Assembly: GCA_002731825.1 (NCBI GenBank)
Contig: PCCS01000058.1
Span: forward strand, 30,761-94,760
Direction of reading: 5' to 3'
DNA from: Myxococcales bacterium
GTDB lineage: Bacteria > Myxococcota_A > Bradymonadia > UBA7976 > UBA1532
Length of the DNA: 64,000 nt
A program made the translations under genes and the position numbers. The notes under the pieces are model-generated. The model was not told where the DNA came from. It saw only the letters and a program-made list of their open reading frames with translations, and searched no databases. Shown here one piece after another: positions 1 to 7,736 of this stretch; the stretch's first letter is position 1, and the number at the start of each line of letters is the position of its first letter.

Positions 1-159
1 GTTACCGTAACGAACAGGCTGCATAATCACACCCGTCACAGGCTCTGTCTCAGCGATGACCTCTTGGCCATCCATCTCACCGCAACCGGCTAGGATGGCG
101 AGGCACAGGATCCAAGTGAGTTGGCGGAGTGTGTTTAGTTTGTTCTGACCGTTGCTCAT
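1..159 (-). CDS. Lipoprotein N-terminus, possible efflux adaptor (partial)
   Basis: This is the first 53 codons of a minus-strand gene that leaves the window at base 1. The ATG is at 157-159 behind a GGGGGAAAAG ribosome binding site. A signal segment with hydrophobic core and lipobox (LAGC) predicts a lipid-anchored periplasmic protein. The residues after the lipobox, ending TGVIMQPVRYGN, resemble the first beta strand of RND/HlyD membrane-fusion proteins, but too little is visible to be sure. An array of TGTTACA repeats lies 115-160 bp upstream and would fit a repressor-controlled efflux operon. The lipoprotein call is firm; the adaptor call is a guess. Confidence 0.7.
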   Translation of the reverse strand, partial: MSNGQNKLNTLRQLTWILCLAILAGCGEMDGQEVIAETEPVTGVIMQPVRYGN

Positions 160-273
160 CTTTTCCCCCGATGGCGTTTGCATCGCGCGTTTGCGATACT
201 ACTCCTATGAGCAATCATTGTGCCAATTAGTGGGCCCTTTAATTTCAGGTGTTTAGATGATCTGAAACCGGAG

Positions 274-321
274 TTGTTACACAATAACTGTAACAAAGTG
301 TTACACTGTTACACTGTGACA
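274..321. promoter_or_regulatory. Cluster of five TGTTACA-type operator half-sites
   Basis: The sequence shows TTGTTACA at 274-281 and its exact reverse complement TGTAACAA at 289-296 (8-bp arms, 7-bp spacer). Direct copies follow at an 8-bp step: TGTTACA at 299-305 and 307-313, and the variant TGTGACA at 315-321. The site lies upstream of the minus-strand lipoprotein gene and behind the FMN reductase stop codon. I could not place a convincing -35/-10 pair nearby. A TetR-type or similar dimeric repressor is a reasonable inference. Confidence 0.55.
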
Positions 322-389
322 ATTTGTTCAACGACGCCGATCTAGCCTGTGTAAATGGTGTCTGCGCCAAGGGGTCTTAGACTGTGTCC

Positions 390-884
390 TTAAAGATGTC
401 CGAGCTTCCGTATTTCAGACAAAATTGCCTCTATGGACGCTGATTTGACTGGCTTGCTACTGCTGGTCAATAATTCTCGACCGACGACATGGCAACCGAG
501 ATGAGCAAATTGGATGCGCATGGCGATCAAGACTTTCTGACCCTGGCCACCGCTATGTGTCCCGATGGCCACCGGCTTCCCGTTAAATAGAGTTCGAAAA
601 TCATGGCTGCGGGTTGATAGCCAGGCGATTGCATTGGTTAGGCTCGGCGGAATTGAACCGTTGTACTCAGGCGCCAGGACAAAGAAGGCTTTCGCGCGGC
701 CAAATAAAGCATCTAACTCATCAACATCAGCGTCATTGTCTTCGGACCGAGATGTGTAAAGCGGAATTGAGTACCGTGTGAGGTCGCACAGCTCACAGTC
801 GATCCCATCCGCGCGTGCCTGCGACCATATCGTGTCCGCGAGGTCTTTGTTTTTTCCGTGACTGGCTGTGCAGATTAACAGCAT
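390..884 (-). CDS. NADPH-dependent FMN reductase family protein
   Basis: A 164-aa flavodoxin-fold protein of the NADPH-dependent FMN reductase family (relatives include chromate and azo reductases such as YieF/ChrR). The N-terminal strand and loop LLICTASHGKNKDLAD match the phosphate-binding loop of FMN, and APEYNGSIPPSLTNAIAW around residues 71-88 is the family signature. GTHSGGQGQ near residue 108 matches the second flavin-contact loop. It is probably cytosolic and reduces quinones, metals or other small electrophiles with NAD(P)H. It lies 47 bp downstream of the metal-permease gene on the same strand and may be co-transcribed with it. The substrate cannot be told from sequence. Confidence 0.88.
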   Translation of the reverse strand: MLLICTASHGKNKDLADTIWSQARADGIDCELCDLTRYSIPLYTSRSEDNDADVDELDALFGRAKAFFVLAPEYNGSIPPSLTNAIAWLSTRSHDFRTLFNGKPVAIGTHSGGQGQKVLIAMRIQFAHLGCHVVGRELLTSSSKPVKSASIEAILSEIRKLGHL

Positions 885-931
885 TGCAATTGAACCTCCG
901 GGCTTGTGCGTGCAGACCCACGTCTTAAGCT

Positions 932-2899
932 TTAGTGCATATCAATTGGATGTGCCACATGATTGACCATACCGCGTGGGCCTTGTCGAAATAATGACTT
1001 ACCGATTAAGATAATTAAGATGGCCAAACTCAACCACTCAACCATGGTATGGGCGTGATTGGGGTTGTATGTCGCCACTGTCTGACCAAGGGCGGCATTG
1101 GTCAGCCAACCAAGGCAAATAGAGCTGGCAGCGACGCCAACCCCAAACCAGAAAGCAATCCTCCGGCCATGCAGAGATGTGAGGACGCCAAATGTAGTTG
1201 CATTGGTCGCAGGGCCTGTCAGCAGAAAGGCCAAAGCGGCACCGGGCGATACTTGATTTATAATGGCGATTGCCGCCAATGGTGTTGCTGCTGATGCACA
1301 AACATACATGGGAATCCCCATCAATGCGAACAGGGGGACTTGCCAGAATGGTGACACCCCCGCGATCGCCTTGGGATCCATTAGCGGCTCGGCGTAGGCC
1401 GCGATAGCAATTCCGACAATCATCCAGGGAATCGTATGGTCGACCAGCGGACCAAAACCATATTTTAACCCATCGCGTAACCGCTTAGCCAAGGGGGTGT
1501 GTTCCGTTTTTTGATCGGCTACGTCCTTCCGTAGATCTGGTACTTTCTGCCCTAAAACAAGAGCGATCAGGAGAGCGACACAGACCGCGGCCAGCAGTCT
1601 TGCCACAGACATCTCAACCCCCAAGAGCGGCAGTGAGATGAGCATTGCATCGATGCCTAGTTCTGGGGTGGCGACTAAGAATGCAATGGCGGCTGTCGCA
1701 GGTACACCTCGAGAGACCAGTGTTTCGTAGAGCGGCAGTACACCGCATGAGCAAATGGGCAGCGGTAAGCCAAATGCGAGTCCCTTTACCGCCTGTTTTG
1801 ATGGGCCGCCCCGTTTGAGCCAGACCAGCGCTTTTTGAACGATCAATGCATTTAACAAACCGGCGAAACAATAGGCCAGTACAAGTGCAGGTGCCGCTTC
1901 TAATGTGAGATTTATGAACACGTAACCCGCTGCCTGAGAGACCGCAGGCACGTCCTCAATCAAAGTCAAAGTGAGCAGACCCATCACGGCGCCCAAAACC
2001 CCCCAAACGGCCTTATCGTCGAGGTGGCTATGAGGTTCTATTAGATTTCCGTGGCTAGAATGGTCGTGGTGATGGCCATGGTCGTGGTCGTGGTCGTGGT
2101 CGTGATCGTGGTTGTGGTCGTGGTTGTGGTCGTGGCCATGGTTGTGGTCGTGGTTGTGACCATGGTCATGGTCGTGGTGATGGCCATGGTCGTGGTCATG
2201 GTCGTGGTCGTGGTCGTGGCCATGGTTGTGTGCGTGGTGATGGCCATGGTCGTGGTCGTGATCGTGGTCATGGTCATTTCCATGATTGCAACCGGCAAGT
2301 TCTTCTCTATGGGTCACAACATGCATCAAAGCGCCCACGACGAATGCTTCAAAAAGAGCCAGTCCAAGTTGCGGGGCCTGATGACTTATGGATTCCCCAT
2401 AGACGAATCCCAGCACCGTCGCGACGGCAAGCAAGCCGACCATGCCAAGAGCATATCCATTCCCCAATCGATCACGAAGACTGACGTAGACGAGCAACCC
2501 CACGGGTAATCGGTGCAGTACGATGGCGTAGTCCAGTCCGTGGGCATGCCCCTGTACTGGCGCGCTTAAGGCAGCGCCATCAAGTGCGTTGTGCAGTAAT
2601 AGACCGGCGAACACAATCCAAAACGTGGCACCCTGAGCGCCCCTGATTCGACGCTCGAGTATGCTGGGTAGCAACAGGCCAACCAGGGCGAAGAGAACAG
2701 CCCAAAAACCGGCTCTTTGAACGGTCGGCGGTAAGAGAAAAATCAATCCCAAGCCACCGAGTGACACCAACATGTAGCCGTCGAGCGCGAGGATCCAACC
2801 TTTTTTCTCTCGACCGATATGGCCGACCACGGGGCCCAGCATTAAGCCAAAGATGGCCCCGCTCAGAGTGAGAATATCTGTCATATTTGATCTGTCCAC
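932..2899 (-). CDS. ZIP-like / His-rich linker / DUF318 permease fusion
   Basis: A 655-aa membrane protein in three parts. Residues 1-200 form about seven or eight hydrophobic segments with HNALDGAA (103-110) and LHRLPVG (128-134), which resemble the paired metal-site motifs of ZIP transporters. Residues 205-282 are almost entirely His, Asp, Gly and Asn (HDHDHDHGHHH type), a probable cytosolic or periplasmic metal-binding loop. Residues 295-655 are a permease of the DUF318/ArsP-like family with CSCGVLPLYE (383-392) and a later MYVCASAATPLAA...GPATN motif, as in the SO_0444-type Cu/Zn efflux proteins. Heavy-metal export, probably Zn or Cu, is likely. The annotated start is GTG; an ATG five codons in (2882-2884) with GGACAG upstream is equally plausible. 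Confidence 0.85.
   Translation of the reverse strand: MDRSNMTDILTLSGAIFGLMLGPVVGHIGREKKGWILALDGYMLVSLGGLGLIFLLPPTVQRAGFWAVLFALVGLLLPSILERRIRGAQGATFWIVFAGLLLHNALDGAALSAPVQGHAHGLDYAIVLHRLPVGLLVYVSLRDRLGNGYALGMVGLLAVATVLGFVYGESISHQAPQLGLALFEAFVVGALMHVVTHREELAGCNHGNDHDHDHDHDHGHHHAHNHGHDHDHDHDHDHGHHHDHDHGHNHDHNHGHDHNHDHNHDHDHDHDHDHGHHHDHSSHGNLIEPHSHLDDKAVWGVLGAVMGLLTLTLIEDVPAVSQAAGYVFINLTLEAAPALVLAYCFAGLLNALIVQKALVWLKRGGPSKQAVKGLAFGLPLPICSCGVLPLYETLVSRGVPATAAIAFLVATPELGIDAMLISLPLLGVEMSVARLLAAVCVALLIALVLGQKVPDLRKDVADQKTEHTPLAKRLRDGLKYGFGPLVDHTIPWMIVGIAIAAYAEPLMDPKAIAGVSPFWQVPLFALMGIPMYVCASAATPLAAIAIINQVSPGAALAFLLTGPATNATTFGVLTSLHGRRIAFWFGVGVAASSICLGWLTNAALGQTVATYNPNHAHTMVEWLSLAILIILIGKSLFRQGPRGMVNHVAHPIDMH
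2050..2284. repeat. Low-complexity GTGGTC/GTGATG tract encoding the His/Asp linker
   Basis: Short-period repeats of GTGGTC, GTGGTT and GTGATG (plus strand) run through this stretch and encode the His-Asp-Gly-Asn linker of the minus-strand permease. The tract should be prone to length change by slippage. The long Val-rich reading frame on the plus strand is only its complement. Confidence 0.9.
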
Positions 2900-3052
2900 T
2901 TGCCATGACGGACGAACCGTCCCATTGAACCCGTCTCTAACATGGCCGATTTTAAATATGAATCATTGACTCGGTTGAAAATTTATACACCCTTATTCAC
3001 GTTCATTGGATGCCGTCACGAGCGCTCCATTAATTGATTAGGGTCTAGGTAC

Positions 3053-4507
3053 ATGATTGGTGAACAGGGCGAACATGACGCGGTCATCGTCGGATCTGGG
3101 CCTAACGGATTCTCTGCGGCGATCTATTTGGCCCAACAGGGGTGCCGAGTTTGCATGATTGAGGGTAAATCCAGTGTCGGTGGCGGCATGCGAACACGAG
3201 AGTTAACCCAACCGGGATTTCGTCACGACATTTGCTCTGCAGCACATCCAATGGCCGTTCTATCTCCATTTATGAAGACATTGCCTCTCGGTGATTTTGG
3301 ACTTGAATGGATTGAGCCGCCCGCCTCTTTTGCCCATCCACTCGATGGCGAAAAATCTGTGCTCATGTGGAAAAGCCTTGAACGTACTTCGTCACAGATG
3401 GGGACCGATGCTCTCGCCTATCGTAGGCTGATCGAACCATTTTTGAACAATCCCGAGACTTTATTCGACGATCTCTTGTCGCCTCTAAAATGGCCCAAAG
3501 CACCTTTGCAAATGATTCGCTTCGGCCTGTCCGCTATTCGTTCGGCAACCGGCTTCGCCAATGGCCGATTTAAAGGGCCACAGGCCAAGGCTTTATTTGC
3601 AGGCTGTGCGGCACATTCAATCATGGACCTAGACCGACCCCTTACTGCGGCTCTTGGTCTGATTTTTTCTATATCAGGTCATTTGACAAGCTGGCCGATA
3701 GTGCGGGGGGGCACCGAAGGTCTGACTCTTGCTCTGAGCCGGTACTTTGAGTCTCTTGGTGGTCAAATCATCACGGACCAGCATATTGAACGGGCTCAGG
3801 AATTACCTAGGTCAAAAGTATACCTATTCGATACCTCGCCCAGGCAACTGGTAGAGATTAACCGGTCTCACCTTCCCAAAGGATACTGTACCCGAGTGGG
3901 TCGGTATCGCTACGGACCGGGCGTCTTCAAAATCGACTGGGCTCTGCGAGAGCCTATTCCTTGGATTGACCCGATGACCTCTCAGGCAGCGACAGTTCAT
4001 ATCGGCGGGGAAATGAATGAAATCGCGGCAGCAGAGAAAGCCATGTGGCTTGGCCGTCACCCTGAAAAGCCCTTCGTACTCCTTTGCCAACAAAGCCTTT
4101 TCGATAACACCCGCGCGCCGTCTGGTCAGCATACAGGGTACGCATATTGCCATGTTCCCGCTGGCTCCACTGAAGACCAGACTCAAGCCATCGAATCTCA
4201 AATCGAGCGCTTCGCGCCTGGTTTTCGGGATACCGTGATTGATCGGCACGTGATGAACACCCAGGCGATGACCCGGCATAACCCAAATTATGTGGGTGGT
4301 GCTATCGCGGGTGGCATAGCTGATTGGCGCCAATTGTTCACGCGCCCTGTACTCAGGCTAAATCCCTATACAACCCCTAATCCGCGTATTTTCATCTGTT
4401 CATCGTCGACACCGCCGGGCGGAGGCGTACACGGTATGTGCGGGTATTATGCGGCTCGAGCGGCCTTTCGACGATTGCAGCGTTTGGACACCACAGCTCT
4501 GACCTAA
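3053..4507 (+). CDS. Phytoene-desaturase-like FAD oxidoreductase
   Basis: A 484-aa FAD-dependent oxidoreductase of the phytoene desaturase/amine oxidase superfamily, close in layout to PYROXD2-like proteins. The N-terminus holds the Rossmann dinucleotide fold (AVIVGSGPNGFSAAIYLA, residues 11-28) followed by an acidic ribose-binding residue and GGGMRTRE. The C-terminus (FICSSSTPPGGGVHGMCGYYAARAA) is the second FAD-binding motif typical of the family, so the protein is complete. The ATG at 3053 follows a TCTAGGTAC ribosome binding site. No other carotenoid gene lies nearby, so a carotenoid substrate is not supported. It stands first in a plus-strand run with an SDR and a GT-C protein, about 95 bp apart. 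Confidence 0.88.
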   Translation: MIGEQGEHDAVIVGSGPNGFSAAIYLAQQGCRVCMIEGKSSVGGGMRTRELTQPGFRHDICSAAHPMAVLSPFMKTLPLGDFGLEWIEPPASFAHPLDGEKSVLMWKSLERTSSQMGTDALAYRRLIEPFLNNPETLFDDLLSPLKWPKAPLQMIRFGLSAIRSATGFANGRFKGPQAKALFAGCAAHSIMDLDRPLTAALGLIFSISGHLTSWPIVRGGTEGLTLALSRYFESLGGQIITDQHIERAQELPRSKVYLFDTSPRQLVEINRSHLPKGYCTRVGRYRYGPGVFKIDWALREPIPWIDPMTSQAATVHIGGEMNEIAAAEKAMWLGRHPEKPFVLLCQQSLFDNTRAPSGQHTGYAYCHVPAGSTEDQTQAIESQIERFAPGFRDTVIDRHVMNTQAMTRHNPNYVGGAIAGGIADWRQLFTRPVLRLNPYTTPNPRIFICSSSTPPGGGVHGMCGYYAARAAFRRLQRLDTTALT

Positions 4508-4602
4508 ACTTCAGTCTGAGTTCGAGACAGTAATCGTCTGCCCATGGCCGCACTGGTCTGCTAAATTGGGTCGGCGTACTATGAGTTGGAGGAGAGACAC
4601 AC

Positions 4603-5478
4603 GTGAGTCGCTTCATGTCCGGTAAAAGAGTGGTGATTACAGGTGCCAATTCTGGCATTGGGTGGGCCACAGCATGCGCTCTAGTGAAAATGGGTGCCGA
4701 ACTGATTTTGATTTGTCGAAGTCAGCCAAAGGGCCTGGATGCAATCGACCGCATCAAAACAGTCGAGCCGGACGCGGTCATTTCACTTTTCAAATGCGAC
4801 CTGAGCAGCCAAGAAGATATTCAGGCTGTTTGTGGGCAATTGCGGTCCACATACGCCCACATCGACGTATTGATTAACAATGCAGGCGTCTACTTAGCGG
4901 AAAGGCGTCAAACCGACGATGGACTCGAACAAACCTTTGCGGTCAATCACATGGCCTATTTTCTGATGTGCCGCGGGCTATTGAGCTGTTTACAGGCGGC
5001 ACCCAAAGGGCGAATTGTCAATGTATCCTCCTTCGGGCATAGATTGGGGTCCATTAATTTCGACGATTATAACTTTGAGCGCAGGCGTTACTCTCCCATG
5101 ATGGCCTACTGTGCGAGTAAACTCATGAACGTCCAATTCACCCGCTATTTAGCGAATCAATTGGTCGACGATAAGGTCACTGTCAACTGCCTTCACCCAG
5201 GCATGGTTCGGTCGGGATTTGCTGTGAGCCAGAAAGATGCCTTTGCGCTTTTGACGCGACTTGCTGGGGCGTTCTTGGTGTCACCAGAACGAGGGGCTCG
5301 TACGTCAATTCACCTTGCAACAAGTCCGGATGTAGCCCAGGTCTCCGGCGAGTACTATCGGAGCCGGAAAATCGTCAAACCATCTCGTCAAGCTCGGAAC
5401 ATGAAGCAGGCAGAGCAACTTTGGCAATTGAGTGAAGCACTGATTCGATACGACCCATGTGTGCCTATAGCGTTTTGA
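4603..5478 (+). CDS. SDR family oxidoreductase (retinol-dehydrogenase-like)
   Basis: A 291-aa classical short-chain dehydrogenase. Visible motifs are the NAD(P)-binding TGANSGIG near residues 12-19, NNAG near 91, the catalytic Ser in VNVSSFGHR, and YCASKLM with the catalytic Tyr and Lys. The segment N-FERRRYSPMMAYCASK is typical of the retinol dehydrogenase/WW-domain oxidoreductase subgroup, which acts on lipid-like alcohols and ketones. The start is GTG, chosen because GGAGGAGAG lies eight bases upstream. It follows the FAD oxidoreductase by 95 bp and the two may act on the same hydrophobic substrate, but that is inference. Confidence 0.9.
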   Translation: MSRFMSGKRVVITGANSGIGWATACALVKMGAELILICRSQPKGLDAIDRIKTVEPDAVISLFKCDLSSQEDIQAVCGQLRSTYAHIDVLINNAGVYLAERRQTDDGLEQTFAVNHMAYFLMCRGLLSCLQAAPKGRIVNVSSFGHRLGSINFDDYNFERRRYSPMMAYCASKLMNVQFTRYLANQLVDDKVTVNCLHPGMVRSGFAVSQKDAFALLTRLAGAFLVSPERGARTSIHLATSPDVAQVSGEYYRSRKIVKPSRQARNMKQAEQLWQLSEALIRYDPCVPIAF

Positions 5479-5551
5479 GTTTGATGGACCTGACCTATTT
5501 TGACCGGGTTGCATGACTCTTTGGCAGATGCCATTTCGTAGGGAGAGCTAA

Positions 5552-7045
5552 TTGACACCGCTTGAAAAGCTCAAAATGGGCCACATTATTGGGATTATGA
5601 CCCTTGTTGTTGGCGTCATATACGGCCACACAATTCAGGCTCAATTCGTTTGGGATGACGTCTTTTTAATCGAGAGAAATCAAAGTCTATCGAATTTTCA
5701 AAGCGCGTGGTCCCTTGCTTGGGGCGACTTCTTTGGCCAAGGCCATTCGACTCAGAGCGGGTATCTCAGACCGATACCAACGATGCTCAATTACCTCACC
5801 ATAGCCCTGTTTGGATATTCCACTGCTGCCTTTCACGCAATCCAGCTCAGTCTGCATCTTTTGGTTTTAACACTGGCAGCGATCCTCCTTCGACAGTGGC
5901 GTCTCTCCAACCTATCCATTCTGATTGCCTTGGGTGTTTACACCTGTCATCCCATGCAGGTGGAAGCGTTGTCTTTTGTTTCCTGTCGCCCCGAATTATT
6001 GGCGGCTGTTTTCGTACTCTCGACATGTCTATGCGTTCAAAAGAGCCAATCATCTCCGTCGAAATGGTGGACTCTATTGGGCGGTTTAAGCCTCACTTTC
6101 GGCTTTTTCTCAAAAGAGACCGCAGTCGTCGTCCTCCCGTTTTTGTGGTTGACGAGTCACGGTCGTCCAAAGAGCATCCTGTGGGTATTGACGGCATGGA
6201 CTCTTGGTTTACTGGTTTTCAGATTTAGCTGGAGCCCCATTCAAGGGGGAGACGATTCAGGGCTGGCCCTCAACCTATCACTCGCGTTTAACTTGGTCGC
6301 GTTCTATGTAAAACAGCTGTTTTTAGTTGAGGGGCCTCGCTGCCTCTACACCTATTTAGATGTGTACACTTGGCGCTTTGAAACATCGGTTACATGCGTG
6401 TTACTCTGTCTATTTGGCGTCTGGATTGCTTTGCTGAGGCCCAGATCTATGCTGGCCATTGGCTTACTGTGGTTCCTTTTGTTCATAGGGCCTGTATTGC
6501 ACCTTATTCCTTTCGGGACCTTAGCTGCAGATAGGTACCTGTATTTGCCATTACTCGGTGTTGTGGCTGCGATTGCTGGCTGTGTTGACGTACTCATCAA
6601 AAGACAGAGCCGATATCGATTGTTGGCCGCCACGGTCTCCTTTCTTGTCCTTCTGGCTTTCTCGGCTTTATCGAAGGTTCGGAGCCAAGAATGGCGGGAT
6701 GAAATCACACTCTGGTCGGCCGAAGTTGAGATGGCCCCGATTCAAGCTCATGCGCTCGTCGAATTAGGGACGGCCATGGCAGACCAAAACCGGATAGCTG
6801 ATGCCCATAAAGCCTATCGATTGGCTTGGAGACTCAAACCCGGTGGCCAGATTTTGTTTCGGAACTTAGTCCGAATCGAATCTCAAAAGTTGAGTCGGGA
6901 CCTTGGGCGTGCCCTTCGGAATGCCGTTTTAGATCCAACCGTGACACCCGAAACACTCCAGCTATGGTCCGAGAGACTGAAGACCTTAGACCACTCCAAT
7001 TTGAGTAATTTAATCGATGATCAATTAAAACGGCGTCAACGCTGA
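5552..7045 (+). CDS. TMTC-like GT-C membrane protein with TPR tail
   Basis: A 497-aa multi-pass protein with about ten hydrophobic segments. The first loop after TM1 contains FVWDDVFLI, the acidic motif of GT-C glycosyltransferases of the TMTC/PMT type, followed by YLRPIPTMLNY, a second conserved patch of that group. The last roughly 110 residues (AHALVELGTAMADQNRIADA and onward) look like one or two TPR helices. It is probably a lipid-linked-sugar-dependent protein glycosyltransferase in the inner membrane. The start is TTG, with GGGAGAG seven bases upstream. Acceptors are unknown; the flagellin gene downstream is one candidate by position only. Confidence 0.75.
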   Translation: MTPLEKLKMGHIIGIMTLVVGVIYGHTIQAQFVWDDVFLIERNQSLSNFQSAWSLAWGDFFGQGHSTQSGYLRPIPTMLNYLTIALFGYSTAAFHAIQLSLHLLVLTLAAILLRQWRLSNLSILIALGVYTCHPMQVEALSFVSCRPELLAAVFVLSTCLCVQKSQSSPSKWWTLLGGLSLTFGFFSKETAVVVLPFLWLTSHGRPKSILWVLTAWTLGLLVFRFSWSPIQGGDDSGLALNLSLAFNLVAFYVKQLFLVEGPRCLYTYLDVYTWRFETSVTCVLLCLFGVWIALLRPRSMLAIGLLWFLLFIGPVLHLIPFGTLAADRYLYLPLLGVVAAIAGCVDVLIKRQSRYRLLAATVSFLVLLAFSALSKVRSQEWRDEITLWSAEVEMAPIQAHALVELGTAMADQNRIADAHKAYRLAWRLKPGGQILFRNLVRIESQKLSRDLGRALRNAVLDPTVTPETLQLWSERLKTLDHSNLSNLIDDQLKRRQR

Positions 7046-7736
7046 TTCCAACAACTCGACTCCGATCGTCGGCCTCCATCGAATCAGACCGTTTCAATCA
7101 CCTGAGTGACTATTTTGAAAAATCCTTTTTTAAATAACGCTATCAGGCCTGATTCTGATTCGACCTTATCCGATATGATATCCGGCAAATATTTAAAAAA
7201 TACGCAATGATAATCCGTTTACGAATACTGTAAGTGTATGATTTTAATTGATTATTATTGTTAATTACGGGGGCCGGCTTACAGAAATCTTCTTAAGGTT
7301 TTATGGAAAGTTACGATGTCGTAGGTGGATAAACTTACTAATGAACGTGGCTCGATGAAACTATTTGACAAGCCTTATTCCACGACCATGCGCCACAATT
7401 CGGGCCGGAGCCCGCAATCGTGGGTTGTTGACTGGGTTTTATCGGCAGACACGCGAGCAGGGGCACGTTCTCGCCAAATGAAAGGAGGTTGCCTAGCAGA
7501 CATTCATTAGACGGTAGGGGTACTGGTCTTTTGAGACACGTCTGCGCTGCTCAAAAAAACGAACGAAATTTAAAACTCGTGGAGGACGGTTTGGCCATCC
7601 TTCACAACCCAAACAACATGGCATCTCTAAATTAGCGCACAGATGGGTCTGCGCACAGAGATTAAGCAGGGATGAGGGTCCCTGTTTGGAGTCGGCAAGG
7701 TCGCTAACTCGCCTTTAGATTCATGGAGCGAATATT
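7046..7736 (+). other. Long flagellin leader / intergenic region
   Basis: This 691-bp stretch has no convincing gene. The first 220 bp are AT-rich and include the palindrome ATCAGGCCTGAT at 7142-7153. Closer to the flagellin there are a consensus-like TTGACA at 7365-7370 without a good -10, an AGGAGG at 7481-7486 without a start at proper distance, and a 14-codon frame at 7591-7635 with GGAGG five bases ahead of its TTG. GCGCACAGA occurs twice (7635-7643 and 7651-7659). A perfect hairpin CAGGGA-N6-TCCCTG lies at 7667-7684, about 50 bp ahead of the flagellin ATG. I found no clear sigma-28 or sigma-54 site. A structured mRNA leader is likely. Confidence 0.6.

Noticed and set aside
2051..2509. 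152-codon Val/Met-rich plus-strand frame
   Set aside because: It is the complement of the His/Asp-rich linker of the permease; composition is forced by the repeat.
7397..7420. GG-N10-GC match to a sigma-54 promoter in the flagellin leader
   Set aside because: Only the GG and GC dinucleotides fit, within a GC-rich palindrome (GGGC-N4-GCCC); the rest of the -24/-12 consensus is absent.
7325..7510. 61-codon frame in the flagellin leader
   Set aside because: GTG start without ribosome binding site and no family features; it ends at the AGGAGG-containing stretch. Probably chance.
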